A stretch of DNA of 64,000 bases from Microbacterium paludicola (GTDB lineage Bacteria > Actinomycetota > Actinomycetes > Actinomycetales > Microbacteriaceae), in contig NZ_JADGLL010000008.1 in the NCBI RefSeq assembly GCF_015235415.1, forward strand, positions 1 to 64,000. The letters run 5' to 3'. Positions 1-9,883 of this stretch are shown here, one piece after another (the first letter of the stretch is position 1; every line of letters begins with the position of its first letter). Below the pieces are notes generated by a model, which worked only from the letters and a program-made list of their open reading frames with translations, made no database searches and was not told the origin of the DNA. Made by a program: the position numbers and the translations under genes.

Positions 1-1
1 C

Positions 2-106
2 GCGCACTTCGGCGTCTGGCCCGACAAGATCTCCACAATCGAACGCGGCGCCCGCCGCGACGACGACTTCGCCAACGCCTACCGGCAATGGCTCAACGCC
101 GCTTGA
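2..106 (+). CDS. C-terminal tail of a possible transposase/recombinase (5' end outside window)
   Basis: An open frame enters from the left edge and ends at TGA 104-106, giving 34 visible residues. The segment KISTIERGARRDDDFANAYR looks like the second half of an XRE-type helix-turn-helix, and the protein ends in RQWLNAA. Short tails like this are found at the ends of some actinobacterial transposases or integrases, but I cannot assign a family. It stops about 20 bases before a copy of the dispersed repeat at 129-184; another copy of that repeat hosts the IS110 element near 57 kb. This supports a mobile origin by context only. Confidence 0.35.
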   Translation, partial: AHFGVWPDKISTIERGARRDDDFANAYRQWLNAA

Positions 107-128
107 CAGGACATAGGAGCATCAGCCA

Positions 129-184
129 ATCGAGCGCGAGCGCCGGCGCAAAGCGTCGGTCGAGCGATCGATCCGCGCGCGGCC
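129..184 (+). repeat. Dispersed intergenic repeat, partial copy 1
   Basis: This is the right half of a repeat also found at 50378-50500 (inverted), 57117-57199 (partial) and 58564-58673. The shared core runs from ATCGAGCGCGAG to GATCGATCCGCGCGCGGCC. It lies between the transposase-like tail and the 3' end of rnj. The left half of the unit is missing here, as expected if a mobile element lies to its left. Confidence 0.7.
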
Positions 185-210
185 TCAGAAGAACTGCGCC
201 GCAGCGAAAG

Positions 211-1887
211 TCAGGCCTCGATGACGAGGGGCACGATCATCGGCCGGCGACGCAGCGACTGGTTGACCCAGCGGCCGATCGTGCGGCGCACCGTCTGCGA
301 CAGGGCGTGCGTGTCGCGCACACCGGACGCCGCTGCCTCCTCGAGCGCCTTGGCGATCTTGGGCTTGACGGCCTCGAACACCGAGTCGTCCTCGGCGATC
401 CCTCGCGCGTGGATCTCGGGCCCGGTGATGATGCGGCCCGTCGCCGCGTCGACCACGACGATGACCGACACGAAGCCCTCCTCGCCCAGCGTGCGGCGAT
501 CCTTGAGGTCGGCGTCGGTGATCTCGCCGACGGTCGATCCGTCGACGTAGACGAAGCCGAGGTCGAGCTGCCCGACGACGCGCGCGATCCCGTCCTTCAG
601 GTCGATGACCGAGCCGTTCTCGCCGAGGATGGTGCGCTCCTCGGCGACACCCGTGTCCTGCGCGAGCTTGGCGTTGGCCATCAGGTGGCGGTACTCGCCG
701 TGCACCGGCAGCACGTTCTTCGGCTTCAGGATGTTGTAGCAGTAGAGCAGCTCGCCCGCCGCGGCGTGACCCGAGACGTGCACCTTCGCGTTCGACTTGT
801 GCACGACGTTGGCGCCGAGCTTCGTGAGCCCGTCGATCACCCGGTAGATGGCGTTCTCGTTGCCCGGGATCTGGCTCGACGCGAGGATCACCGTGTCGCC
901 CGCGCCAGGCTCGATCGCGTGGTCGAGGTTCGCCATCCGGCTGAGCACGGCCATCGGCTCACCCTGCGAGCCCGTCGACATGTAGACGATCTGGTCGTCC
1001 GGGATGTCCTTCGCCTTCTTGTAGTCGACGAGGACGTTGTCCGGGACCTTGAGGTAGCCGAGGTCGGCCGCGATCGTCATGTTGCGCACCATGCTGCGCC
1101 CGAGCAGCGCCACGCGGCGGCCGTTGGCCGCGGCGGCGTCGAGCACCTGCTGCACGCGGTGGACGTGGCTCGAGAAGCTCGCCACGATCACGCGTCCCGG
1201 CGTCTTGGAGATGACCTGGTCGATGACCGGGCCGATCGCGCGCTCGGTCGGCGTGAAGCCGGGGACGTCGGCGTTCGTCGAGTCGGGAAGGAACAGGTCG
1301 ACGCCCTCCTCGCCGAGGCGGGCGAAGGCGCGCAGGTCGGTGATGCGGCCGTCGAGCGGCAGCTGGTCCATCTTGAAGTCACCGGTGTGCAGCACCAGGC
1401 CCGCGGGGGTGCGGATCGCGATGGCGAGCGCATCCGGGATCGAGTGGTTGACCGCGACGAACTCGAGCACGAACGGCTCGATGTCCCACTCCTCCTCTTC
1501 CTTCACGACCGTGAGCACGGGCTTGATCCGATGCTCCTTGAGCTTCGCCTCGACGAGCGCGAGCGTCAGCGCCGATCCGATCAGGGGGATGTCCTGGCGC
1601 AGCTTCAGGAGGTACGGCACGGCACCGATGTGGTCCTCGTGGCCGTGCGTGAGCACGACGCCGACGATGTCGTCGAGGCGGTTCTTGAGCGGCTCGAAGT
1701 CGGGCAGGATCAGGTCGACGCCCGGCTGGTGCTCCTCGGGGAAGAGCACGCCGCAGTCGACGATCAGGATCTTGCCGTCGAACTCGTACGTCGTCATGTT
1801 GCGACCGACCTCGCCGAGGCCGCCGAGCGGCGTGACGCGCAGGGCGCCCTTCTCGAGCGCGGGAGGATCGTAGACCGGAGTGGACAT
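211..1887 (-). CDS. rnj: Ribonuclease J
   Basis: This 558-residue protein is the metallo-beta-lactamase/beta-CASP ribonuclease that degrades and matures RNA by 5'-3' exonuclease and endonuclease activity. The Zn-binding motif HGHEDH sits at residues 81-86 after the N-terminal GGLGEVGRN block, and the length equals that usual for actinobacterial RNase J. The ATG at 1887 was chosen because conserved sequence (STPVYDPPALEKGALRVTPL) begins there and an AAAGG-type ribosome site lies just upstream; the open frame extends further without similarity. dapA lies 139 bases upstream on the same strand, as in many actinobacteria. The spacer holds mutually exclusive hairpins (1915-1957), so rnj may be controlled separately from dapA. 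Confidence 0.96.
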   Translation of the reverse strand: MSTPVYDPPALEKGALRVTPLGGLGEVGRNMTTYEFDGKILIVDCGVLFPEEHQPGVDLILPDFEPLKNRLDDIVGVVLTHGHEDHIGAVPYLLKLRQDIPLIGSALTLALVEAKLKEHRIKPVLTVVKEEEEWDIEPFVLEFVAVNHSIPDALAIAIRTPAGLVLHTGDFKMDQLPLDGRITDLRAFARLGEEGVDLFLPDSTNADVPGFTPTERAIGPVIDQVISKTPGRVIVASFSSHVHRVQQVLDAAAANGRRVALLGRSMVRNMTIAADLGYLKVPDNVLVDYKKAKDIPDDQIVYMSTGSQGEPMAVLSRMANLDHAIEPGAGDTVILASSQIPGNENAIYRVIDGLTKLGANVVHKSNAKVHVSGHAAAGELLYCYNILKPKNVLPVHGEYRHLMANAKLAQDTGVAEERTILGENGSVIDLKDGIARVVGQLDLGFVYVDGSTVGEITDADLKDRRTLGEEGFVSVIVVVDAATGRIITGPEIHARGIAEDDSVFEAVKPKIAKALEEAAASGVRDTHALSQTVRRTIGRWVNQSLRRRPMIVPLVIEA

Positions 1888-1914
1888 GGTCCGCCTTTCG
1901 CGGACGCCGCCGAG

Positions 1915-1957
1915 CGGCATCCGGGGTTCGCACCGGATGCCGCGCGCGGCATCCGGT
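1915..1957 (-). promoter_or_regulatory. Three-arm alternative hairpin in the rnj leader
   Basis: CGGCATCCGG (1915-1924) can pair with CCGGATGCCG (1933-1942). The latter is also half of a perfect 26-base palindrome (1932-1957). The middle arm can therefore pair with either neighbour but not both, the geometry of an attenuator or RNase-sensed leader. The structure ends 27 bases upstream of the rnj start. A simple terminator or mRNA-stability hairpin between dapA and rnj is the alternative. Confidence 0.45.
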
Positions 1958-2026
1958 CTCGTGTGTTGTGTTGTGTGCGGCGTTCTCGGCCGCGGGGAGA
2001 TCTGTGGGTGGCGCGTGGCGCCGGGG

Positions 2027-3004
2027 TCAGCGGGTCGTGCCGGCGATCTTGGGCAGCGCTCCGCCGGCGGCCGCGTTGCGGTCGGGACGGAAGTTGGAGA
2101 AGTCGACGCCCGCGACATCCTTCACGAGGGCCAGCTCGTCCTCGATGATCGCGGCCTCCCACTCCTCCGGGCCCACCAGCGGCAGACGCACGCGGGGGCT
2201 GGAGATGCGACCGAGGCCGTGCAGGATGTACTTCGCCGACACGGTGCCGGGAACGTGCGTCATGACGGCGCGGACGAGCGGCTCGAGCTTCTTGTGCTGC
2301 TCGGTGGCCGTCGCGAGGTCGCCGCGGTTCACCGCGTCGACGATCGTGCGGTACGGCGTCGCGGCGATGTTCGCCGTCACGCCGATGAGGCCCGAGGCGC
2401 CGATCGCCAGGTGCGGAAGCACGTTCGCGTCGTCGCCCGAGAAGTAGAGCAGGTCGGTCTGGTTCAGCACCCGGCTGACCTCGCTGAAGTCGCCCTTGGC
2501 GTCCTTGATGGCCAGGATGTTCGGGTGCTTGGCGAGACGCAGGATGGTCTCGTACTTGATCGGCACGCCGGTGCGGCCGGGGATGTCGTACAGGATGACC
2601 GGCAGGTCGGTCGAGTCGGCGACAAGGCGGAAGTGCGTGAGGATGCCCGCCTGGGTCGGCTTGTTGTAGTACGGCGTGACGATCATGATGCCGTCGGCGC
2701 CGGCCTTCTCGCTCTTGCGGTAGAGCTCGATCGCGTGGGCGGTCTCGTTGGATCCGCCGCCGGTGATGATCTTGGCGCGGCCCGCGGCCACGTCCTTGCC
2801 GACCTCGACGAGGCGCAGCTTCTCGGGATCGGTCAGGGTCGACGTCTCGCCGGTGGTGCCGGTGACGACGATGCCGTCGGCGCCGGAGGTGATGACGTCG
2901 TCGATGTGCTTCTCGACGGCGGGCCAGTCGACCTCGCCGTCGGCCGTCATCGGAGTGACGAGCGCGACGAGCACCTGTCCGAAGGGGTTGCCCGAGTGCG
3001 TCAT
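2027..3004 (-). CDS. dapA: 4-hydroxy-tetrahydrodipicolinate synthase
   Basis: DapA (325 residues) condenses pyruvate with aspartate semialdehyde, the first committed step of lysine and meso-diaminopimelate synthesis in the cytosol. The TIM-barrel motifs are clear: GTTGE near 49-53, Tyr139 in VILYDIPGRTG, and the Schiff-base Lys167 in LAIKDAKGD. The start ATG at 3004 is fixed by TAGCCT ending exactly six bases upstream, a leaderless arrangement. The gene precedes rnj on the same strand. dapB lies 8 kb away on the same strand, so the pathway is split around an insertion of unrelated plus-strand genes. Confidence 0.97.
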   Translation of the reverse strand: MTHSGNPFGQVLVALVTPMTADGEVDWPAVEKHIDDVITSGADGIVVTGTTGETSTLTDPEKLRLVEVGKDVAAGRAKIITGGGSNETAHAIELYRKSEKAGADGIMIVTPYYNKPTQAGILTHFRLVADSTDLPVILYDIPGRTGVPIKYETILRLAKHPNILAIKDAKGDFSEVSRVLNQTDLLYFSGDDANVLPHLAIGASGLIGVTANIAATPYRTIVDAVNRGDLATATEQHKKLEPLVRAVMTHVPGTVSAKYILHGLGRISSPRVRLPLVGPEEWEAAIIEDELALVKDVAGVDFSNFRPDRNAAAGGALPKIAGTTR

Positions 3005-3138
3005 GCTCCCAGGCTATCGCCCTGCGACTGTGCGTCACCGCCCGGCTGCGGGTGGCGGTGCGGTGCCGCCATTCGTCGGAGGTGCCGCGCTCAGGGGATG
3101 TGGTGCGGATGTGTGCGTGTCGACCGCATCGGGCCCCT

Positions 3139-3966
3139 TCAGCCCCGGCGCCCCTGGGCGCGGGCCGGGGAGAGCTCCGCCAGGATGGCGGCCTCTACGA
3201 TCGGCCACTCGTAGCGGACGAGCGCGTAGTCGAAGCGGAGCCTGCCGAATCCGCGCGCAGCGGCGAGCGCGTCACGGCGGAGGTCCTTGTGGCGCTCGCT
3301 CGGGCCATCGTGGTTCTCCTTGCCATCGATCTCCACGATGAGCCAGCCGTCGAGGACGAAGTCGACCCGGCCGACGCCATCGATCCTCACCTGGCATTCG
3401 ACGCGGATCCCGCGACGCGCGAGACGGAGGCGGACGATGGACTCGAGTCCGCTCTCGGCATCCGGGCGTGCGAAGTCCACGAGCCAGCGGTGACGTGCTG
3501 AGAGTCGCTGCCTCACGCGCCGCCTGTCGGCCGCGGTCAGCTTGCCCTGCTGCCACGCCGACTCGTACGCGGCGAGAAATGCCTCCTGACCAAGACAGTC
3601 CGCAGCCTGGACGAGCGCATCGACAAGGGAGACGACTCCGAACGCGGCACCGGAATCGTCCCAGTGGGAGACACAATCGCACGCCGTGTGCGCATGGCGG
3701 CTGCCGTGTTCCCCCAACCAGACGTGGGTCTTCTGCTCGTCGTCGAGCACCCAGACGCCGTGGTGCCTGAGAGCGGACGCACACGCGAGGGCGCCGCCGT
3801 GCTCAGCCGCCCGTACCACCTCGCTGTCGGCCGACCTCTTCCGGTACAGACCACGCCTGATCCGGATCAGGCCGTTCGCGGAGCACGCCGCCACGATGTC
3901 GCGTTTCGTCATCCCGGCGGCGTACAGATCCGCTGTCCGCCAGACACCTGCCTCGATCACCTTCAT
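3139..3966 (-). CDS. AbiEi-like winged-helix protein with C-terminal DUF559 nuclease-like domain
   Basis: The protein has 275 residues. Its N-terminal third (about 1-60; GVWRTADLYAAGMTKRDIV, then IRIRRGLYRK) resembles the winged-helix antitoxin domain of type IV AbiEi proteins. The C-terminal third has the PD-(D/E)XK arrangement of DUF559: a conserved Glu in SGLESIVRLRL, then VDFVLDGW and the VEIDGKENH block. No AbiEii-type toxin gene is adjacent, so a toxin-antitoxin role is not supported. Copies of a TCAGGGG-containing sequence lie on both sides. The ATG at 3966 is chosen because family similarity starts there; the frame upstream is low-information. Confidence 0.7.
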   Translation of the reverse strand: MKVIEAGVWRTADLYAAGMTKRDIVAACSANGLIRIRRGLYRKRSADSEVVRAAEHGGALACASALRHHGVWVLDDEQKTHVWLGEHGSRHAHTACDCVSHWDDSGAAFGVVSLVDALVQAADCLGQEAFLAAYESAWQQGKLTAADRRRVRQRLSARHRWLVDFARPDAESGLESIVRLRLARRGIRVECQVRIDGVGRVDFVLDGWLIVEIDGKENHDGPSERHKDLRRDALAAARGFGRLRFDYALVRYEWPIVEAAILAELSPARAQGRRG

Positions 3967-4364
3967 GCCGCCAGCGTTCGGCCCGTCGGCTGCCGCCGGC
4001 CGACGTAGAGCGGAAAGTGGAGCAAGGTTCCGTGAGACCTCGGCTGTGGACGAGAGGCCGGGGTCGTGGGAGTCCCGCATTCAGGGGATGCGGGACGCGT
4101 GTGCACGCGCCCGGCACGCGAGCCGCGTTGCGCACCACCTCCCCTGAGCGCGGGACCGCCCCGCGTCACTTCGCGCCGCGCCTCCGACGCGGGATGTGCC
4201 GGACTCAGGGGTTGCGGGGCAGATCGACACGTGGCGACATCATCGGTCGCCGCCTGTCGCACATCCCCTGAGCACCGGACAGAACTCCGCGGCCTGCGCG
4301 GCGGCGCACCGACGACTGGGCGGGCGCACCGACGACTGAGCGCAACCGCGCGACGCGCGGGGGC
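3967..4364. repeat. Intergenic region with repeated TCAGGGG elements
   Basis: No gene is seen in these 398 bases. The heptamer TCAGGGG or its complement occurs at 4081-4087, 4141-4147, 4205-4211 and 4265-4271, and once more on the other side of the AbiEi-like gene at 3091-3097. The copy at 4081 forms the loop of a hairpin with 9-base arms (GTCCCGCAT/ATGCGGGAC, 4072-4096). The copies at 3091 and 4141 share about 22 of 23 surrounding bases in opposite orientation, so the gene is bracketed by inverted repeats. Confidence 0.55.
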
Positions 4365-5677
<1,313 letters not shown>

Positions 5678-5829
5678 GCCCCCAGGGTAAGCCCGGCCAC
5701 GGACATCCGGATCGTCGGCGCGCGACATCCGGATCCGTCGCGACCCGTGCCGGGCGGGCCGTGGGGAGTTCTGCCCCCGTTCACCGGATGGTCGCGCGCG
5801 CGTGGGTCGCAGCCGCCAGCGTCGGGCGC

Positions 5830-8118
5830 GTGACGACCTTCCCTTCGCAGCGCCGCCGGCACCCCTCGCCCGCCGCGCTCATCGCCCTGTCCGCCGCGAC
5901 ATCGCTCGTCGCAGCTCTCGTCCCCTCCGCTGCCTCCGCGGCGGTCACCGCGTCCGGCCACTCCGGCGGACCGAAGCCCGTGCACACGCACGTGCCCACG
6001 CTCGATGCACGTGCGACCCTGTCGGCGGACTTCCTCGCCGAGGGCCCTGCCTCCGGCGCGCAGATGACGCCCGCCAACGGCCGCACGGGTCCCTTCGACG
6101 GCCAGGTCATCCCCGGCTTCTCGGCGATGCTCGACAACGGCGACGGCACGTTCTGGGCCCAGCCTGACAACGGCTTCGGCAGCAAGGGCAACTCGGCCGA
6201 CTTCCTCCTGCGCAACTACCTGGTCCAGCCCGACTGGCAGACCGTGGAGGGCGGCTCCGGCGAGATCGAGGTGCTGTCCCACATCTCGTACAACGACCGC
6301 AACGACGTGCTCGACTTCCCGATCGTCAACGAGGACACCGACGAGCGCCTGCTCACGGGAGCCGATTTCGACATCGAGTCGGTCGTCCGCGCCAAGGACG
6401 GCACGTTCTGGGTGGGCGAGGAGTTCGGCCCGTTCCTGCTCCACTTCGACGAGGACGGCACTCTGCTCGAGAAGCCGTATCCGCTCACCGGCGCCCAGTC
6501 GCCGCAGAACCCGTACCTCGGCGGCGCGCAGCCGACCGTGGCCGCCAGCCGCGGCTTCGAGGCCATGGCCGGATCGCGCGACGGGCGCTTCCTGTACCCC
6601 GTGCTCGAGGGCGCCTACCTTGCCGACACCGACCAGCGCCGCCGGGTCATCAACGAGTTCGACACCCGCAAGGGCGCGTACACGGGGCGGACCTGGTCGT
6701 ACCAGACCGACCTCGCCGCGAACGTGATCGGCGACGCCTTCACGACCCGCGACGGCGACCTGCTGCTGATCGAGCGCGACGACTTCGAGGGAGACCAGTC
6801 GGTCATCAAGCGCGTCTACGAGGTCAGCCTCGGCAAGCGCACCGACGCGGAGGGATTCCTCGAGAAGAGCCTCGTGCTCGATGCGCTGCGCATCGACAAC
6901 CCGCACGGCATCGACGCGGGCGAGGGATACGGCCTCGGCGAGACCTACTCGCTGCCGGTGCAGTCGTTCGAGACGGTGCTGCAGCTGCGCGATGGGCGCC
7001 TGCTGATCGGCAACGACAACAACTTCCCCGGCAACGACGCGCGCAACACGGGAACGCCGGATGACACGGAGTTCGCGATCGTCGACCTGCAGCGCACGAA
7101 GACGACGGCGGATGCGCTCACCGTCGTGGCCCACCGCGGCGCGAGCGGCTACCGCCCCGAGCACACGCTCGCGGCGTACGAGACCGCGATCACGCAGTGC
7201 GCCGAGTACATCGAGCCGGATGTCGTCTCGACGAAGGACGGCGTTCTCGTCGCTCGCCACGAGAACGAGATCGGCGGCACGACCGACGTCGCCGCGCACC
7301 CCGAGTTCGCCGACCGCCGCACGACCAAGATGATCGACGGCGTGCAGGTGACCGGCTGGTTCACCGAGGACTTCACCCTCGCCGAGCTGCGCACTCTCCG
7401 CGCCGAGGAGCGCCTGCCCCAGGTGCGCCCGCAGAGCGCCGCGTTCGACGGCCTGTATGGCATCCCGACCCTCGACGAGGTCATGGATCTCGCTCGCCAC
7501 TCGCAGACGTGCGACGGCCGCCCGGTCGGCGTGTATCCCGAGACGAAGCACCCCACGTACTTCGACGGGATCGGCCTCTCGCTCGAGGAGCCGCTGGTCG
7601 CCGAGCTGGGCCGCAACGGCCTCGACCGCCGCGACGCTCCGGTGATCCTGCAGAGCTTCGAGACCGGCAACCTGCGCGACCTGAACGAGATGACGGACGT
7701 GCCGCTCGGGCAGCTCGTCAACAGCTCGGGCGCGCCGTACGACCTGGTCGCGGCGGGCGATGACCGCACGTACGCCGACCTCGTCACGGCGGAGGGCCTC
7801 GCCGAGATCGCCGGTTACGCCGACGGCCTGGGGGCCGAGAAGAGCGTGATCATCCCGCGCAACGCCGACGGCACGCTCGCCGAGCCGAGTGACGTGGTGG
7901 ACGACGCGCATCGCGCGGGCCTGATCGTCCACGCCTGGACGTTCCGTGTCGAGAACCAGTTCCTCGCGGCCGACTTCCGCTCGAGCACCGACCCGAACGC
8001 GCCCGGCGACCTCGCCGGCGAGATCCGGGCCTTCCTCGAGACCGGCATCGACGGGTTCTTCAGCGACAACCCCGACATCGGCGCCGCCACGGCCGCCGAG
8101 CCCATCGCCGCCCAGTAG
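5830..8118 (+). CDS. Exported esterase-like phytase / glycerophosphodiester phosphodiesterase fusion
   Basis: The predicted secreted protein is about 762 residues. An arginine-rich start, a hydrophobic core ([20 protein letters not shown]) and an ASA-type cleavage site form a signal peptide. Roughly residues 60-430 resemble the esterase-like phytase domain ([38 protein letters not shown]). Residues 435 onward are a GDPD TIM barrel with [15 protein letters not shown], a [12 protein letters not shown] metal site and GVYPETKHP. It should release phosphate or glycerol phosphate from extracellular organic phosphates. GTG 5830 was chosen for the compact signal peptide; an in-frame ATG at 5788 is possible. 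A strong terminator follows. Confidence 0.85.
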   Translation: MTTFPSQRRRHPSPAALIALSAATSLVAALVPSAASAAVTASGHSGGPKPVHTHVPTLDARATLSADFLAEGPASGAQMTPANGRTGPFDGQVIPGFSAMLDNGDGTFWAQPDNGFGSKGNSADFLLRNYLVQPDWQTVEGGSGEIEVLSHISYNDRNDVLDFPIVNEDTDERLLTGADFDIESVVRAKDGTFWVGEEFGPFLLHFDEDGTLLEKPYPLTGAQSPQNPYLGGAQPTVAASRGFEAMAGSRDGRFLYPVLEGAYLADTDQRRRVINEFDTRKGAYTGRTWSYQTDLAANVIGDAFTTRDGDLLLIERDDFEGDQSVIKRVYEVSLGKRTDAEGFLEKSLVLDALRIDNPHGIDAGEGYGLGETYSLPVQSFETVLQLRDGRLLIGNDNNFPGNDARNTGTPDDTEFAIVDLQRTKTTADALTVVAHRGASGYRPEHTLAAYETAITQCAEYIEPDVVSTKDGVLVARHENEIGGTTDVAAHPEFADRRTTKMIDGVQVTGWFTEDFTLAELRTLRAEERLPQVRPQSAAFDGLYGIPTLDEVMDLARHSQTCDGRPVGVYPETKHPTYFDGIGLSLEEPLVAELGRNGLDRRDAPVILQSFETGNLRDLNEMTDVPLGQLVNSSGAPYDLVAAGDDRTYADLVTAEGLAEIAGYADGLGAEKSVIIPRNADGTLAEPSDVVDDAHRAGLIVHAWTFRVENQFLAADFRSSTDPNAPGDLAGEIRAFLETGIDGFFSDNPDIGAATAAEPIAAQ

Positions 8119-8127
8119 CCGGCGACA

Positions 8128-8163
8128 GGATCGGCCCGTCCCCACCCGGGGACGGGCCGATCC
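8128..8163 (+). terminator. Rho-independent-type hairpin after the phytase/GDPD gene
   Basis: A perfect 16-base stem (GGATCGGCCCGTCCCC with its complement) encloses a four-base loop and begins 10 bases after the stop codon. There is no clear U tract, as is common in high-GC actinobacteria. Confidence 0.8.
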
Positions 8164-8225
8164 GCGTGTTACGGGCGGTGTCGCCGGCGGCCCGTGTCGC
8201 CTTCCGGGCGGGCTATCGTGCAGGC

Positions 8226-8666
8226 GTGGATCCCGTCACCGCCCTCGTCGTGCTGGGCGCCATCGTGCTCGTCGCGGTGGCGATCGGCATCGTGCTGCGC
8301 CGGCGGGACGGGCGCGTGCGCGCGACGCCGGCCGCCGAGGCCGCGACACCGGCCTCGCTCGACCTTCCCGAGAGCGCGTTCGGCGCGCACGCGACGCTCG
8401 TGCAGTTCAGCACCGAGTACTGCACGCGCTGCCCCGCCACCCGCCGCGTGCTGGGCGGCATCGCACGGGAGCGGGACGGCGTCGCCCACGTCGACGTCGA
8501 CCTGACCCGCCGGCCCGACCTGACGCGCCGCTTCGGCGTGCTGCAGACCCCCACCACGCTGATCGTCGATGCGAGCGGCGCCGTGCGCGCCCGCATCGGC
8601 GGCGCGCCCCGCCCGCACGACGTGGCCCGAGAGCTCGATCGCCTCCTGGAGGACGCACATGCCTGA
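8226..8666 (+). CDS. Membrane-anchored thioredoxin-like protein (CTRC motif)
   Basis: This 146-residue protein has an N-terminal membrane segment (residues about 4-24) and a thioredoxin fold. The active-site motif is CTRC (Cys66, Cys69 in YCTRCPATRRVL) instead of CGPC, and the cis-Pro loop is LQTPTTLIV. It is expected to exchange disulfides outside the membrane. The GTG at 8226 is supported by TATCGT ending six bases upstream. Its last eight bases overlap the start of the DUF4395 gene, so the two are coupled and probably work together. Confidence 0.82.
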   Translation: MDPVTALVVLGAIVLVAVAIGIVLRRRDGRVRATPAAEAATPASLDLPESAFGAHATLVQFSTEYCTRCPATRRVLGGIARERDGVAHVDVDLTRRPDLTRRFGVLQTPTTLIVDASGAVRARIGGAPRPHDVARELDRLLEDAHA

Positions 8667-9225
8667 CTCCCCCGCCGGAATCGACCCGCGCGGCCCGCGC
8701 TTCGCCGCCGGCATCACCACCGTGCTGCTCGTGGTCGCGACCTACCTGGCGCTCACGGGCGTCTCGCCCCGCCTGGGGCAGGAGACCGCGAGCTTCGGCT
8801 GGTTCGCGTATCAGCCGCTCGCCGACGCGGTCTTCGTCCCCGGCGCCTCGCCGTTCGCGCAGCGGATCGCGGATGCCGGCTTCGTGGCGGTGGCGATCGC
8901 GGCCGCACTGTTCCTGTGGGGCGTGCTGTCGCCCCGCACCGCGCCGTGGGGCGTCGTGTTCCGCCGGCTCGTGCGCCCCCGCCTCGCGCCGCCGACCGAG
9001 CTCGAGGATCCGCGCCCGCCGCGCTTCGCGCAGGGTGTCGGGCTGTTCGTGACGGTTGTGGGCCTGATCCTGCACGCGGCCGGGGTGCCCTGGGCGCTCG
9101 TCGTCGCCGCCGCGGCCGCACTGATCGCGGCGTTCCTGAATGCGACATTCGGCCTGTGCCTCGGCTGCCAGCTGTACCTGCTGCTGCAGCGGGCAGGCAT
9201 CCTGGGGCGCTCGCGCACCGCCTGA
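8659..9225 (+). CDS. DUF4395 integral membrane protein
   Basis: This 188-residue protein has about four membrane segments and the DUF4395 hallmark FLNATFGLCLGCQLYLLL, with two membrane-embedded cysteines. DUF4395 has no established function. Its coupling to a thioredoxin-like gene suggests it relays electrons or receives sulfur or disulfides, which is inference. The start ATG lies inside the preceding gene; the longer open frame upstream is only shadow. A 17-base-stem terminator follows. Confidence 0.82.
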   Translation: MPDSPAGIDPRGPRFAAGITTVLLVVATYLALTGVSPRLGQETASFGWFAYQPLADAVFVPGASPFAQRIADAGFVAVAIAAALFLWGVLSPRTAPWGVVFRRLVRPRLAPPTELEDPRPPRFAQGVGLFVTVVGLILHAAGVPWALVVAAAAALIAAFLNATFGLCLGCQLYLLLQRAGILGRSRTA

Positions 9226-9231
9226 CACGCG

Positions 9232-9270
9232 GAAGCGGCCCCGGCGCGCTGGACGCGCCGGGGCCGCTTC
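9232..9270 (+). terminator. Terminator after the DUF4395 gene
   Basis: A perfect 17-base stem (GAAGCGGCCCCGGCGCG and its complement) with a five-base loop starts six bases after the stop codon. Confidence 0.82.
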
Positions 9271-9421
9271 GTCTGTCGCCGGGTCGGGGACGCCCCCTGA
9301 AGCGCCGGTGACCGGGCCGCGCGGCACCGCGGCGACGCAGAATCGGGGCACATCGTGACGCCGCCGAGCCACCGGGTTAGGCTGGCGACCACACCGCTCA
9401 CCCCCCGATTCGGAGGACCTC

Positions 9422-9844
9422 ATGACCGTCACCAGCGAAGCCACCACCGCCTGGACCGGAAGCCTCGCCGAGGGATCCGGAACCGTCTCCTTCGCGTCCG
9501 GGATCGGTTCGTTCCCGGTCAACTGGAAGGCCCGCTCGGAGGGCTCCGACTCGACCACGACGCCCGAGGAGCTCATCGCCGCCGCGCACGCCTCGTGCTT
9601 CAGCATGGCGCTGTCGCACGCGCTGAGCGAGAACGGCACGCCGCCCGAGAAGCTCGACACGACCGCCTCGGTCACCTTCAAGCCGGGCACCGGCATCACG
9701 GGCAGCCACCTGAATGTGAGCGCCACGGTCCCGGGCCTCGACGCGCAGAAGTTCCAGGAGATCGCCGAGGGTGCGAAGGCCGGCTGCCCGGTCTCCCAGG
9801 CGCTCGCGGGCATCGAGATCACGCTCGAGGCCTCGCTGGCGTGA
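9422..9844 (+). CDS. OsmC/Ohr-family peroxidase
   Basis: OsmC-family proteins reduce organic hydroperoxides with a pair of reactive cysteines. The 140-residue protein has Cys59 in AAAHASCFSMALS and Cys122 in AKAGCPVSQAL, at OsmC-subfamily positions. The start ATG has a good ribosome site (GGAGG, 8-9 bases upstream), and a TAGGCT box lies at 9378-9383, so this gene has a short leader. It stands alone between two terminator-separated units. Confidence 0.9.
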   Translation: MTVTSEATTAWTGSLAEGSGTVSFASGIGSFPVNWKARSEGSDSTTTPEELIAAAHASCFSMALSHALSENGTPPEKLDTTASVTFKPGTGITGSHLNVSATVPGLDAQKFQEIAEGAKAGCPVSQALAGIEITLEASLA

Positions 9845-9883
9845 TGCGCCGCCCCTCGCGACGCGGTTGAGGCAGGCGACGCT

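Noticed and set aside
88..2148. A 686-residue plus-strand frame across rnj
   Set aside because: It is antisense to RNase J, with no recognisable motif and low-complexity composition.
3139..3966. Complete type IV toxin-antitoxin system
   Set aside because: Only the AbiEi-like side is present. No AbiEii-type nucleotidyltransferase gene lies next to it, and the C-terminal half is DUF559-like.
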